A stretch of 46,643 nucleotides of DNA from an uncultured Alphaproteobacteria bacterium (GTDB taxonomy: Bacteria; Pseudomonadota; Alphaproteobacteria; Methylaequorales; Methylaequoraceae), in assembly GCA_902522465.1 (NCBI GenBank), contig CABYVV010000011.1:1-46643 (forward strand), given 5' to 3'. A program made the translations under genes and the position numbers. A model generated the notes under the pieces. That model did not search any database and was not told the DNA's origin. It worked only from the letters and a program-made list of their open reading frames with translations. This document shows positions 1 through 9,505 of the stretch, one piece after another. The first letter of the stretch is position 1. Every line of letters begins with the position of its first letter.

Positions 1-2
1 AA

Positions 3-1535
3 AATTTGTATTTATGCTTTAAAGATCTAAAAATCGGTATTTACCATAGTTCTCTTTCAAAAAAAGTGAGAGAAGAAACTGAAACAAAAATAAAAAACGA
101 TAAAATTAATTCTGTAATAAGCACATCATCATTAGAAATGGGTATAGATTGGAAAAATATCGATAAAATAATAAATATAGGCGCTCCAAAAAGTGTAAAT
201 AAAATAATTCAAAGAACAGGGAGGTCTAATCATCAGCACGATGGAATTTCCGAAGCAATTCTAATTCCTACAAATAAATTTGAATATCTAGAATGTTTGG
301 CATTAAAGAATCTAATTTCTAACAACGAATTTGATAAGATAAATGAAAAAAAAGGATCTAAAGATGTTTTATGCCAGCATTTATTATTAATTTCATGTAA
401 TTCCAGTTTTTCACCAGAATCAGTTTACAAAAGTATTGTTAAAACGTATCCATACAAAAGCCTCAAAAGAGAAGAATTTTATCAAATTTTGCAGTTTGTA
501 TACAATGGTGGATATGTGTTAAAAAGTTATAAAGATTGGGCAAAATTAAAAAAACTTAAAAACGGAAACTATATTGTTAAAAACAATAGTTTAAAAACCA
601 ATATTCTTATTAATTCTGGAACCATAATAGATTCTAGTAATGTTAAAATTAAAACAGTAAAGGGAAAAATTCTGGGAACTGTTGAAGATAGTTTTATAAA
701 TACATTAAAAGAACAAGATTATTTTATTTTTGCAGGAATGACACTTTTTTGTAAAAAAATTAAAAATGACGAAATTTTAGTTGAGCCTAGGCAAAGAAAA
801 TCAAATAAAGTACCAGTTTATTGGGGAGGTACCATGCAAATAAAATCTAATTTATCTAACGAAATATTAAAAATATTTAATAACAAGCAAGTTTGCAAAC
901 TTCCAAGTCAAATTGAAGAATTTCTGTATCTTCAAAAAAAAAAATCCGATCTTCCTGAAAAAAATAAAATTCTAATAGAAACTTTTCCCTACGATAATGG
1001 TGAATATGTTTTTTTTCATACTTTTCTAGGAAAGGAGGCTAATCAAACACTATCCAACATTCTCATAAGTTATTTAAACGAAAAAAAGATTTTAACTCTT
1101 ACATATATTTTAAATGATTATTCATTTGGTCTTTATTTTGATAAAAAAACAAATTTAAAAATTAAGGATTTTCAGAAGTTTTTTAATTTAAACTTAAAAA
1201 AAATCAACTCTTTAGATACAGCCATTGCAAAAAGAATTTTTAAAGAAATTTCCATGATAAGCGGACTGATTAGAAAAAATAGTCTTACAACAAAGTTTAG
1301 CAATAAAACCTTTGTTAACAGTGATATTATTTTTGATACTATTCGTAAATATGAGCCAAACCACATAATATTAAAAATTACTCAAGAGGAAATAGAAAAA
1401 TATTTTGTTCATGCAAGTCAAATTATAAATTTAAAGTTTGTTAAATTCAAACATGTTAAACTTGATTCTCAATCAGAATTTTCAAGAGCTTTAATAATGG
1501 AAAAGGAAAAGATAAGAATTAATAGTCCATTATGA
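3..1535 (+). CDS. Lhr-type (ligase-associated) DEXH helicase, C-terminal part, cut by window start
   Basis: The reading frame is open to the first bases of the window, so the N-terminal helicase lobe with the Walker motifs lies outside. What remains starts in the second RecA-like lobe: the motif V region SLEMGIDW and the motif VI region QRTGRSNH are visible within the first 75 residues. They are followed by a long C-terminal part of the kind seen in Lhr-like helicases (about 800 residues when complete). The stop codon overlaps the start of the next gene, a PdeM phosphoesterase. In many proteobacteria that helicase-phosphoesterase pair belongs to the 'ligase-associated' DNA repair set, which also includes an ATP-dependent ligase and an exonuclease. 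Those two partners would have to lie to the left of the window. The helicase call is firm; the ligase-associated subtype rests mainly on the neighbour. Confidence 0.85.
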   Translation, partial: NLYLCFKDLKIGIYHSSLSKKVREETETKIKNDKINSVISTSSLEMGIDWKNIDKIINIGAPKSVNKIIQRTGRSNHQHDGISEAILIPTNKFEYLECLALKNLISNNEFDKINEKKGSKDVLCQHLLLISCNSSFSPESVYKSIVKTYPYKSLKREEFYQILQFVYNGGYVLKSYKDWAKLKKLKNGNYIVKNNSLKTNILINSGTIIDSSNVKIKTVKGKILGTVEDSFINTLKEQDYFIFAGMTLFCKKIKNDEILVEPRQRKSNKVPVYWGGTMQIKSNLSNEILKIFNNKQVCKLPSQIEEFLYLQKKKSDLPEKNKILIETFPYDNGEYVFFHTFLGKEANQTLSNILISYLNEKKILTLTYILNDYSFGLYFDKKTNLKIKDFQKFFNLNLKKINSLDTAIAKRIFKEISMISGLIRKNSLTTKFSNKTFVNSDIIFDTIRKYEPNHIILKITQEEIEKYFVHASQIINLKFVKFKHVKLDSQSEFSRALIMEKEKIRINSPL

Positions 1536-2215
1536 ATAACTATTTTATATCCAAAAAAATCCTAAATCATGAATTTTTATTTGACATAACAGGTTCAATT
1601 TTTTTTAAAAGATATAAAACTTTAATTTTAGCTGATTTACATCTAGGCAAAAGTATATCTTTAAATGACAGTGGAAATATTCTTCCTCTCTACGATTTTA
1701 ATGAAACAATTTTAAATCTAAGAAAACTTATAAACAAATTCAATCCTTCCACAATAATTTCACTAGGTGATAGTTTTCATAATAATAATACGCTTTTAAA
1801 TATGACTGAAGAACAAGTAAACGATGTTAACGAACTTACACGCAAAATACGATTTATATGGATAAATGGTAATCATGATTATAATCTCTGTAACAAAGAG
1901 AAAATTGGTGGTGAGTTTTGCAATTACTTAGAATTTAGAAAATTTATTTTTAGACATATTAAAACTACGCAAATAAAAGATAAATTTGAATTTTCGGGTC
2001 ATTATCATCCTAAGACTCATTTGAAAATAAATAGAACTAAATATTACTATAAATGTTTTGTTGTTGGTAAAAATTTTTGTATCTTACCCTCTTTTGGTCA
2101 CTACACTGGAGGATTAGACATTAGATCAAAAGAATTAAAACCAAAAATTGATAGAAATGATAAAATTTTGGTATTAGGTAAAAGAAAAATAATACAACTT
2201 GATTTTCAAAAATGA
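1532..2215 (+). CDS. pdeM: Ligase-associated metallophosphoesterase PdeM
   Basis: This is a calcineurin-like metallophosphoesterase of 227 residues, the usual size for PdeM. The metal-binding motifs appear in order: D35-x-H37 (ADLHLGK), G79-D80 (LGDSFH), G113-N-H-D116 (NGNHD) and H157-x-H159 (GHYHP). PdeM proteins are predicted to be DNA end-processing nucleases or phosphoesterases that act with an Lhr-like helicase and an ATP-dependent DNA ligase. The start ATG overlaps the helicase stop (ATGA), and the stop overlaps the rhomboid start the same way, so translation is probably coupled. The family assignment rests on the motifs and the helicase neighbour. The biochemical substrate is not shown by the sequence. 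Confidence 0.85.
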   Translation: MNNYFISKKILNHEFLFDITGSIFFKRYKTLILADLHLGKSISLNDSGNILPLYDFNETILNLRKLINKFNPSTIISLGDSFHNNNTLLNMTEEQVNDVNELTRKIRFIWINGNHDYNLCNKEKIGGEFCNYLEFRKFIFRHIKTTQIKDKFEFSGHYHPKTHLKINRTKYYYKCFVVGKNFCILPSFGHYTGGLDIRSKELKPKIDRNDKILVLGKRKIIQLDFQK

Positions 2216-2910
2216 TTCCTTTAAAAGATGATAATCCGACCAAAAAAAGATCTTATATAAGACTTTCAATTTTGATTATTTGTAGTTTTGTTTTTATACT
2301 TCAAATTTCGAGCAAAAATACAGATTACTATAATTTCTTGTTTGGGTTTAAACCAGCGACCTTATTTACAGAAACTAATATCCCCACATTCTTTGCTCCC
2401 CTTACGCTTATAACTTCAATTTTCATGCATGGAGGTTGGATGCATTTTATAGGAAACATGCTATATCTTTGGATTTTTGCAGACAACGTTGAAGACGTCA
2501 TGGGTAAAAAGAAATTTATATTTTTCTATATCTTTGCAGGGATTGTGGCATCTTTTACTCAAGCATTGATTGATATTAACTCAACAATCCCTATGATTGG
2601 TGCTTCTGGTTCAATCGCAGGTATTTTAGGTTCTTATCTTTACCTATTTCCTAGAGCTAAAGTACTAGTATTAGTTCCTTTTTTTATTTTCTTTACAATG
2701 AGAATATCAGCCTTGTATTTATTAATTTTCTGGTTTATATACCAATTCTTGAATTTAGGTATTCAGGGCTCCAATGTAGCTTGGTTTGCTCACATAGGTG
2801 GATTTGTGTTTGGGTTTTTATATTCATTATTTTTTGTTAATAAACCTAGAAGTATTAACATTAAAAAAGGCAAGTCCGTATTTTTAAAAAAAAAAGGACC
2901 ATGGGATTAG
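2212..2910 (+). CDS. Rhomboid-family intramembrane serine protease
   Basis: This 232-residue membrane protein carries the rhomboid signature. The HxxxxHxxxN region is at H73, H78 and N82 (MHGGWMHFIGN), the catalytic serine is S132 in a GASG motif, and the partner histidine is H194 in AHIGGF. About six hydrophobic segments can be seen. Such proteases cut membrane proteins within or near the bilayer; the substrate cannot be guessed here. The start ATG overlaps the pdeM stop. The tail is basic and ends in a lysine-rich stretch encoded over an A10 run. Its 3' end overlaps the convergent CoA-transferase gene by 4 bp. Confidence 0.92.
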   Translation: MIPLKDDNPTKKRSYIRLSILIICSFVFILQISSKNTDYYNFLFGFKPATLFTETNIPTFFAPLTLITSIFMHGGWMHFIGNMLYLWIFADNVEDVMGKKKFIFFYIFAGIVASFTQALIDINSTIPMIGASGSIAGILGSYLYLFPRAKVLVLVPFFIFFTMRISALYLLIFWFIYQFLNLGIQGSNVAWFAHIGGFVFGFLYSLFFVNKPRSINIKKGKSVFLKKKGPWD

Positions 2911-4064
2911 CTTACTCCTAAAAGTTTTAATATTTCATCCTCATTCTCATTTAAGTCAGGTGCCAAAGTAATTTGTGACTTTTCTTTTATAAAATCAAAT
3001 TTAAAGGGAGAAGAAGTAACTTTCATTGAGTCCAAGTTATTATCTAAATATTCTAAAATTATCTCACGACTGATTACTTGTTTATTTTTTAAAACCTCAC
3101 GAATTGTATTTATTTTTGCGGATGGTATTTTTTCTTTCTGAAATTTTTGTAACCAAAAGTTACTTTTTTCTTTCAATAAATTTTTTTCAATTCTTAACCT
3201 TAATTTTTTTATATTTTTATTTCTGTTTTCATTTGAATTAAATCTTTCATCTTTACTGATATCTGCATCATTAATTACTTCACAAAAAACTCTAAACATT
3301 TTTTCATTACCAATAGCAATCACAACCTCTCCATCTTTGGTTTTGAATGCGCCAAAAGGTGTGATTGATGGATGGTCTGTACCCATTGGAATAGGATTAT
3401 TTTTTGTTAAAGAGTATCTAGTTATTGCGTTTTCTAGTATTGAAACTTGACAATCAAGCATACTTAAATCCATTTTTGAACCAGTTTTAGTGTTATTTCT
3501 TCTTATTAATTGACTTAAAACTCCTATGACACAGAATAATCCCGCCGCGATGTCACCAATTGAAGTTCCTACTCTGACAAAATCATTTTTATTTCCAGTA
3601 ATACTCATTAAACCACTCATTGCTTGAACAATGATGTCATAGGCTGGAAGATCTTTCAATGGACCTGTCTCCCCAAAACCACTAATCTTACCGTGAATTA
3701 ATTTTGGATATTTTTTTGATAGATAATCCCAGTCAAATCCATACTTTTCAAGAACGCCTGGTTTATAATTGTCTATCAGAATATCACTTTTATTTAATAG
3801 TTTTTCAAAAGTTTCTCTATCTTTTTTAATTTTAAGATCTAATACGATACTCTTCTTACCTCTGTTTAAAGAAATAAAATAAGATGATTTCCCATTATTA
3901 AATGGTCCATATTGTCTTGAATCGTCCCCCATAGGTTTTTCTACTTTAATTATCGAAGCACCCAATTCAGCCAATATAAATGTCGCAAAAGGACCCGATA
4001 AAACATTTGTAAGATCGAGAACGACAATTCCATCTAATGGAAGTTTATTTAATTTTTTTTCCAA
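2907..4064 (-). CDS. Class III (CaiB/BaiF-family) CoA-transferase
   Basis: The protein has 385 residues, the normal length for formyl-CoA-transferase-type enzymes. The N-terminal family block is clear (VVLDLTNVLSGPFAT, then GASIIKVEKP with GDDSR). The region GTSIGDIAAGLFCVIG places the expected catalytic aspartate, which forms the acyl-aspartyl anhydride, at D171. These enzymes move CoA between carboxylic acids; the substrate pair cannot be read from the sequence. The gene stands alone on its strand between the rhomboid gene (4 bp tail overlap) and clpB (divergent, 42 bp gap). A beta-hydroxyacid dehydrogenase lies beyond clpB, so a role in organic-acid catabolism is plausible but not shown. 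Confidence 0.9.
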   Translation of the reverse strand: MEKKLNKLPLDGIVVLDLTNVLSGPFATFILAELGASIIKVEKPMGDDSRQYGPFNNGKSSYFISLNRGKKSIVLDLKIKKDRETFEKLLNKSDILIDNYKPGVLEKYGFDWDYLSKKYPKLIHGKISGFGETGPLKDLPAYDIIVQAMSGLMSITGNKNDFVRVGTSIGDIAAGLFCVIGVLSQLIRRNNTKTGSKMDLSMLDCQVSILENAITRYSLTKNNPIPMGTDHPSITPFGAFKTKDGEVVIAIGNEKMFRVFCEVINDADISKDERFNSNENRNKNIKKLRLRIEKNLLKEKSNFWLQKFQKEKIPSAKINTIREVLKNKQVISREIILEYLDNNLDSMKVTSSPFKFDFIKEKSQITLAPDLNENEDEILKLLGVS

Positions 4065-4106
4065 TAAAAGACTTGAGATTTATATTAATTATAATCAAAA
4101 TAAACC
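4065..4106. promoter_or_regulatory. 42 bp divergent space between CoA-transferase gene and clpB
   Basis: A TATAAT at 4090-4095 lies 11 bp before the clpB ATG on the plus strand. A TTGAGA at 4073-4078 is only 11 bp upstream of it, too close for a standard sigma-70 promoter, and I could not fit an alphaproteobacterial RpoH promoter at normal spacing. There is no Shine-Dalgarno sequence for clpB. Confidence 0.35.
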
Positions 4107-6689
4107 ATGAATTTTGATCAATTCAATGAAAAAAGTAAAAAAATCATAAATGATGCTCAAAAAAAATCAATCTCACTAAATCATCAGCAGGTCACCTTAT
4201 ATCATATAATTTATTCAATAATTTTTGATGAAGATGATTATATAAAAAATGTAATTAAATCATGTTGTTCTAATCAAGATTCTCTTAAAAAAGAAATTAA
4301 TGAAAATCTTATGAAAATTCCCACGGTCTCAGGAGATAATTTGAATATATTTTTATCTGAAGAATCACTTCAAACACTTGAAAATTCAAAAAATTATCTT
4401 AAAGAATTTAATGATTCATACATATCACCAGAAATTATATTATATTCTTCACTTAATAATGAAAAATCTGATACATCAGAAATTTTAAAAAGATATAATA
4501 TTAGCAAAGAAAACCTCAAACTTGCTATTATAAAACATAGAAAGGGACAGACAATCAACGAAAGTAATTCTAAAATAGATTCAAATGTTCTTGAAAAGTT
4601 TTCAATTAATCTTACTGATTTAGCAAAAACTGGAAGACTAGACCCAGTAATTGGAAGAGAGGAAGAGATAAGAAGGAGTATTCAGGTTCTTTCAAGAAGA
4701 ACAAAAAATAATCCAGTTTTAATTGGTGAACCAGGAGTTGGGAAAACTGCTATTGTGGAGGGATTAGCTCTTAGAATAATTAATAATGATGTGCCAGACT
4801 CTCTTCAAAACAAACAAGTTATTTCATTAGATCTTGGTTCAATAGTTGCTGGTGCAAAATTTAGAGGTGATTTTGAAGATCGATTAAAAAAAATATTAAA
4901 AGAAGTAAGTAAAAACCAAGAATCTCTAATATTATTTATTGATGAAATTCATACATTAGTTGGAGCAGGAAAATCAGAAGGAGCGATGGATGCCTCAAAT
5001 TTGCTTAAACCTGCACTTGCTAGAGGAGAATTACATTGTATAGGAGCTACTACTCTAAATGAATATAGAGAAAATATTGAAAAAGACGCAGCCCTTGCAA
5101 GAAGATTCCAACAGATTCTTATAGAAGAACCCACTTCTGATGACGCAATTTCAATTTTAAGAGGTCTAAAAGAGAAGTACGAAGTTCATCATGGAGTAAA
5201 AATACTTGATTCAGCCATTGTATCTGCAGTTGAATTATCAAAGAGATATATTAATGATAGATTTCTTCCAGACAAAGCAATTGATCTAATGGATGAAGCA
5301 GCCTCAAGAATAAGACTGCAAATAGATTCAAAACCTGAAAAACTTGATAGTATAGAAAGAAAACTATTACAAAACAAAATTGAATACGAAAGCCTAAAAA
5401 AAGAAACTGATAAAAAATCAATTGATAGAGCAAAAAGCCTGAAGGTAGAAATTGATAAAATTCAAAAAGAATTTAGTGATTTCAATGAAAATTGGAAAAA
5501 AGAAAAAGATATAATCTTAGATATTCAAAAATTAAAATCTACTATTGATCATTTTAAAAACAAACTTTCTATTTTACAGAGAGAGGGTAGACTTTCTGAG
5601 GCTGGAGAATTGGCTTATAGTAAAATACCAGATTTAGAAAAAAAACTTAAATCACTAGATTCAAGGAAACAAGAAGAAATACTCAGCAAGTCAGTTACAT
5701 CGGACCATATTGCTGAAGTAATATCAAAATCAACCGGAATCCCAATTGATAGAATGCTTGAAGGAGAAAAAGAAAAAATCATAAAGATGGAGGAAGAACT
5801 TAAAAAAAAAATAGTGGGACAGGAAGAGGCTATAAAATTAATTTCTAAATCTGTACTTAGGTCAAGAGCAGGCATTCAGGACCCTAACAGGCCAATTGGT
5901 ATTTTCTTATTTCTTGGACCCACTGGGGTTGGAAAGACTGAATTAACTAAAATTTTGTCTGAATTTCTTTTTAATAATTCTCAATCCATGTTTAGGTTGG
6001 ATATGTCTGAATATATGGAAAAACATTCAGTTTCAAAACTCATTGGTTCTCCACCTGGATATGTAGGTCATGAAAGTGGAGGAATTCTTACAGAAAGTAT
6101 TAGGAGAAAACCATATCAATTGATTTTATTAGACGAGATAGAAAAAGCACATGCTGATGTTTTTAACTTATTACTTCAAGTATTTGATGAGGGAAGATTA
6201 ACAGATTCTCAGGGAAGATTAGTAAATTTCAGGAATACTATTATTGTTATGACGTCAAATATTGGAGCAAATTTAATAAATTTTTCAGAAGAACAAGAAA
6301 ATACTATTGAAATTTTTACACAAGAAAAAATAAAAGATGAAGTAAAAAAAAATTTCAAACCAGAGTTTTTAAATAGAATAGATGATTTAATAATATTTAA
6401 CAGACTTACTAAAGACGAAATGAATAAAATAATAGATATTCAAATTGATAGCTTAAGAAATATTTTAAAACAAAAAAAAATTTATATTGATTTAGATTCA
6501 AAGGCAAAAAACTGGATAACAAATGAAGGGTTTTCTCCAACATATGGTGCAAGACCATTAAAAAGAATTATTCAAACAGAAATTGTTGATAAAGTAGCTT
6601 ATTTGATTCTAAGTAATAAAATCAAAGAAGATTGTAACGTGAGAATAACCTCAGATAATGAAAATAATTTAGTACTAAATTATGATTAA
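4107..6689 (+). CDS. clpB: ATP-dependent disaggregase ClpB
   Basis: The 860-residue protein has the full ClpB plan. There is a Clp N-domain (about 1-145), a first AAA+ module with Walker A GEPGVGKT at 207-214 and Walker B LFIDEIH, a coiled-coil middle domain (about 400-530) that separates ClpB from ClpA and ClpC, and a second AAA+ module with Walker A GPTGVGKT at 604-611 and Walker [10 protein letters not shown]. The small C-terminal domain contains the usual YGARPLKR block. ClpB works with DnaK to rescue aggregated proteins in the cytoplasm. I see no clear heat-shock promoter in the 42 bp upstream and no Shine-Dalgarno sequence. A TATAAT lies 11 bp before the ATG. Confidence 0.97.
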   Translation: MNFDQFNEKSKKIINDAQKKSISLNHQQVTLYHIIYSIIFDEDDYIKNVIKSCCSNQDSLKKEINENLMKIPTVSGDNLNIFLSEESLQTLENSKNYLKEFNDSYISPEIILYSSLNNEKSDTSEILKRYNISKENLKLAIIKHRKGQTINESNSKIDSNVLEKFSINLTDLAKTGRLDPVIGREEEIRRSIQVLSRRTKNNPVLIGEPGVGKTAIVEGLALRIINNDVPDSLQNKQVISLDLGSIVAGAKFRGDFEDRLKKILKEVSKNQESLILFIDEIHTLVGAGKSEGAMDASNLLKPALARGELHCIGATTLNEYRENIEKDAALARRFQQILIEEPTSDDAISILRGLKEKYEVHHGVKILDSAIVSAVELSKRYINDRFLPDKAIDLMDEAASRIRLQIDSKPEKLDSIERKLLQNKIEYESLKKETDKKSIDRAKSLKVEIDKIQKEFSDFNENWKKEKDIILDIQKLKSTIDHFKNKLSILQREGRLSEAGELAYSKIPDLEKKLKSLDSRKQEEILSKSVTSDHIAEVISKSTGIPIDRMLEGEKEKIIKMEEELKKKIVGQEEAIKLISKSVLRSRAGIQDPNRPIGIFLFLGPTGVGKTELTKILSEFLFNNSQSMFRLDMSEYMEKHSVSKLIGSPPGYVGHESGGILTESIRRKPYQLILLDEIEKAHADVFNLLLQVFDEGRLTDSQGRLVNFRNTIIVMTSNIGANLINFSEEQENTIEIFTQEKIKDEVKKNFKPEFLNRIDDLIIFNRLTKDEMNKIIDIQIDSLRNILKQKKIYIDLDSKAKNWITNEGFSPTYGARPLKRIIQTEIVDKVAYLILSNKIKEDCNVRITSDNENNLVLNYD

Positions 6690-7563
6690 AGATATTGGAT
6701 TTATTGGTTTAGGTGTAATGGGGTACCATATGGCATCCCATTTGATAAAAAAAAAAAAGAGAATTCATATAATTAGAAGAAATTCAAATAAAACAAAAAA
6801 TTTTATAAAAAAATATACAAATTCTGGTTTATTAAAAAAATATGATTGTCTTAAAGAACTAGCATCAAATACAAAATTAATGATTTCTTGTGTTGGCAAT
6901 GATAAAGATCTAGAAGATATATATTTATCAAAAAGTGGTATAATTAAAGGAATTAATCCTAATACAATAGTAGTTGACCATACAACTGCATCTCCTGAAA
7001 TATCAAAAAAACTATATAAAATGTTTCTACAAAAAAAATCATTTTTTTTTGATGCTCCAATGAGTGGCGGAGAAATTGGAGCAAAAACTGGTAGATTATC
7101 ACTAATGGTAGGTGGTAATAATAAAAAGTTTAAAATTTTGGAATCAAATTTAAATATTTATTCTAAATCAATTATATATATGGGCAAAAGTGGTAATGGA
7201 CAGTTGACAAAAATGGTTAATCAAATATGTGTTGCATCAGTAATTCAAGGATTATCAGAAGCTTTGTATTTTGCAAAGAGAAAAAAATTGAATGTGAACA
7301 ATTTAGTAGAAGTAATCAAAAATGGTGCAGCACAGTCATGGCAATTAGAAAATCGTGCTAAAACAATGTGGAATTATAGTTTTGATTTTGGGTTTATGAA
7401 TAAATTAATGTTAAAAGATTTAAATTTAATTTTTAATGAAACCAAAAACTCAGAAAAAACAAATTTACAAATAACAAGATTAATCAAAAATAAATATAAA
7501 AAGTTAGTTAAACTTGGGTTTGAAAAAGAAGATACATCCAATCTAATTCGATTATTGAAATAA
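6682..7563 (+). CDS. NAD(P)-dependent beta-hydroxyacid dehydrogenase (3-hydroxyisobutyrate dehydrogenase family)
   Basis: The 293-residue protein has the family layout. An N-terminal Rossmann motif GLGVMG is at 9-14, the substrate-binding block DAPMSGGEIGAKTG contains SGG at 128-130, and the catalytic lysine is K177 in GNGQLTKMVNQ. The C-terminal helical domain includes the KDLN stretch. Members oxidise 3-hydroxyisobutyrate, or reduce tartronate semialdehyde or succinic semialdehyde; the sequence does not decide which. The start overlaps the clpB stop by 8 bp, so it is likely co-transcribed with clpB. An A12 run at 6747-6758 encodes a lysine stretch just after the Rossmann motif. The 3' end overlaps hflX by 12 bp on the other strand. 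Confidence 0.88.
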   Translation: MIKDIGFIGLGVMGYHMASHLIKKKKRIHIIRRNSNKTKNFIKKYTNSGLLKKYDCLKELASNTKLMISCVGNDKDLEDIYLSKSGIIKGINPNTIVVDHTTASPEISKKLYKMFLQKKSFFFDAPMSGGEIGAKTGRLSLMVGGNNKKFKILESNLNIYSKSIIYMGKSGNGQLTKMVNQICVASVIQGLSEALYFAKRKKLNVNNLVEVIKNGAAQSWQLENRAKTMWNYSFDFGFMNKLMLKDLNLIFNETKNSEKTNLQITRLIKNKYKKLVKLGFEKEDTSNLIRLLK

Positions 7564-8658
7564 AAAATTGGTTTCTTCATTGATTTTTAATTTATCCTTA
7601 ATAGTTCTCATAAGAAGATTAATTCCAGTTTTGTTCTTAGCTGAAATCATTATTGAATTTTTATTCATTTGGTTGTGAAAGTTTTTGATATCTGCAACTG
7701 TATCAATTTTATTTATCACCTCAATTATTCTATTATCGTCCTTATACACTCCAATATCTTGCAAAATTTTAAGTACCTCTTTTTTGTGAATAAGATATTG
7801 CGTATCTGAAATATCTCTTACATGGAGTATCAGATCAGAATTAATAATTTCATCCAATGTTGATTTAAAAGCATCTATTAATGTAGTTGGCAAATCCCTT
7901 ATAAAACCAACAGTATCAACAAATAAAAAGTTGGAGCCATTATAATGACCGTTTCTTATTGTTGAATCAAGAGAAGCAAAAAGCATGTTTTTGGACATTA
8001 CAGAGGATTTTGTAATTAAATTAAACAATGTTGATTTTCCAGAATTTGTATATCCAACAAGAGAAATGATCGGAATTTTATTTTTAACTCTTCTATATCT
8101 CTGATTTAGCCTTGTATTGTTAATTTTTAAAATTTTTTTTTTTAATTTGTTAATTCTCTCTGTTAATTGTCTTCTATCTGATTCAATTTGTTTTTCTCCT
8201 GGACCACCCATAAAACCAGCACCACCTCTTTGTCTTTCTAAATGAGTCCATGATCTAACTAATCTACTTTTCTGGAAGTTTAGACTTGCTAATAAAACAC
8301 TAAGCTTTCCTTCATTAGATTTTGCTCTAGAACCAAATATTTCTAGAATCAATCCAGTTCTATCTATTACTTTGCAATTTACATCTCTTTCTAAATTTCT
8401 TTGTTGAATAGGTGAAAGATTAGTATTAATAAATATTAAGTTAACTCCTAAATCTAAAACCTTATTTTTTAAAAAAAAAACATAACCTGAGTTAAGATAA
8501 GTTTTTGGATTAACTTTATCAATTCCTGCTATTCCTGAAAAAACACATTTTAAATCTATTGCTTTAACTAAACTTATTGCTTCATTCAGTAAAAGTTCTC
8601 TATGTTCTCTTGATTTTTTTAAATGTGGTTGAATAACCAATATATCAGTTCTTTGCAT
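7552..8658 (-). CDS. hflX: Ribosome-associated GTPase HflX
   Basis: HflX splits or rescues stalled ribosomes. The 368-residue protein has the N-terminal HflX domain, then the family-specific glycine-rich block (GGAGFMGGPGEKQIE, about 145-159), a coiled region, and a G domain. The G1 motif GYTNSGKS is at 202-209, DTVGF at 248-252, and NKID at 316-319. It is the last gene of the long leftward operon and overlaps the upstream aminotransferase by 14 bp. Its 3' end overlaps the convergent dehydrogenase gene. Position after trkA and a class IV aminotransferase is common in Alphaproteobacteria, where hfq often lies nearby; no hfq is present here. Confidence 0.96.
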   Translation of the reverse strand: MQRTDILVIQPHLKKSREHRELLLNEAISLVKAIDLKCVFSGIAGIDKVNPKTYLNSGYVFFLKNKVLDLGVNLIFINTNLSPIQQRNLERDVNCKVIDRTGLILEIFGSRAKSNEGKLSVLLASLNFQKSRLVRSWTHLERQRGGAGFMGGPGEKQIESDRRQLTERINKLKKKILKINNTRLNQRYRRVKNKIPIISLVGYTNSGKSTLFNLITKSSVMSKNMLFASLDSTIRNGHYNGSNFLFVDTVGFIRDLPTTLIDAFKSTLDEIINSDLILHVRDISDTQYLIHKKEVLKILQDIGVYKDDNRIIEVINKIDTVADIKNFHNQMNKNSIMISAKNKTGINLLMRTIKDKLKINEETNFLFQ

Positions 8659-9505
8659 TGATTTGATTTTTCAAATAATCGTTATATTTTTTAATAAGTA
8701 CTTTGGTTATTTTTCCGGGTTTACCATCATTTATGGTTTTATTTTCAAATTTCACTACAGGAAGTACACCGACTGTTGTACTTGTTAGGAATGCTTCTTC
8801 ACAACTATCAAGATCTGTAGTTGTAAATCCATTTTCAATTACAGAAAATTTATTTTTTTTTGCAATCTCAATAACAGAATCTCTAGTCACACCTCCTAGT
8901 ATAAAATTATTTGATGGATGAGTTCTTATTTTATTATTTTTATTAACAATGAAGGCATTTGAAGTAGACCCTTCCGTTATAAGATTATCTCTAATCTGCC
9001 AGTATTCATAAAAACCATTTTCAAATGCTTTTTGTTTCTCCAGTACATTGGGTAATAACGATATTGATTTGATATCGCATCTACTCCATCTAAGATCGTT
9101 TGTAAGTCCAATCTCTACACCTCTCAGTATATTTGTATTATCAACTTCTAAAGAAAAAGTAAATATTACAATATTAGGTATAATTATATTAGGAAACAAA
9201 TGGTTTCTTTTTGCATTACCTCGTGTAATTTGCAAATAAATATAACCATCGTTTAGTCTATTTAAATTAATTAACTTTTTTAATATTAATTTTAAGGACT
9301 TTTTGTTAGCCAAAGGTAAAGGTATTTGTAATTTTTTAAGTGAATTATCTAGTCTTTTTAGATGTTTAGAAAAATTAAGAATTGTGTTATTGCAATAAGC
9401 CATAACTTCATAAACGCCATCAGAAAAGTTAAAACCTCGATCTTCTATCGAAATCATTGCTTCTGATTTTTCTTGAAATGATCCGTTAATATAACAAAAT
9501 ATCAT
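8645..9505 (-). CDS. dat: Class IV aminotransferase, probable D-amino-acid transaminase
   Basis: This PLP-dependent fold-type IV aminotransferase has 286 residues. The likely Schiff-base lysine is K146 in RCDIKSISLLPNVLEKQ, which closely resembles the corresponding block of D-alanine transaminases. E178 in ITEGSTSNAF is the usual glutamate near the PLP ring nitrogen. The RG-to-H stretch (R95 to H102) matches the substrate carboxylate-binding region of D-amino-acid transaminases rather than branched-chain enzymes. The likely role is interconversion of D-alanine and D-glutamate for the cell wall. A broader class IV function cannot be excluded. The start touches the end of trkA. Confidence 0.83.
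   Translation of the reverse strand: MIFCYINGSFQEKSEAMISIEDRGFNFSDGVYEVMAYCNNTILNFSKHLKRLDNSLKKLQIPLPLANKKSLKLILKKLINLNRLNDGYIYLQITRGNAKRNHLFPNIIIPNIVIFTFSLEVDNTNILRGVEIGLTNDLRWSRCDIKSISLLPNVLEKQKAFENGFYEYWQIRDNLITEGSTSNAFIVNKNNKIRTHPSNNFILGGVTRDSVIEIAKKNKFSVIENGFTTTDLDSCEEAFLTSTTVGVLPVVKFENKTINDGKPGKITKVLIKKYNDYLKNQINAKN

Noticed and set aside
4072-4095. Heat-shock (RpoH) promoter before clpB
   Set aside because: CTTGAG is present, but no RpoH-type -10 lies at acceptable spacing.
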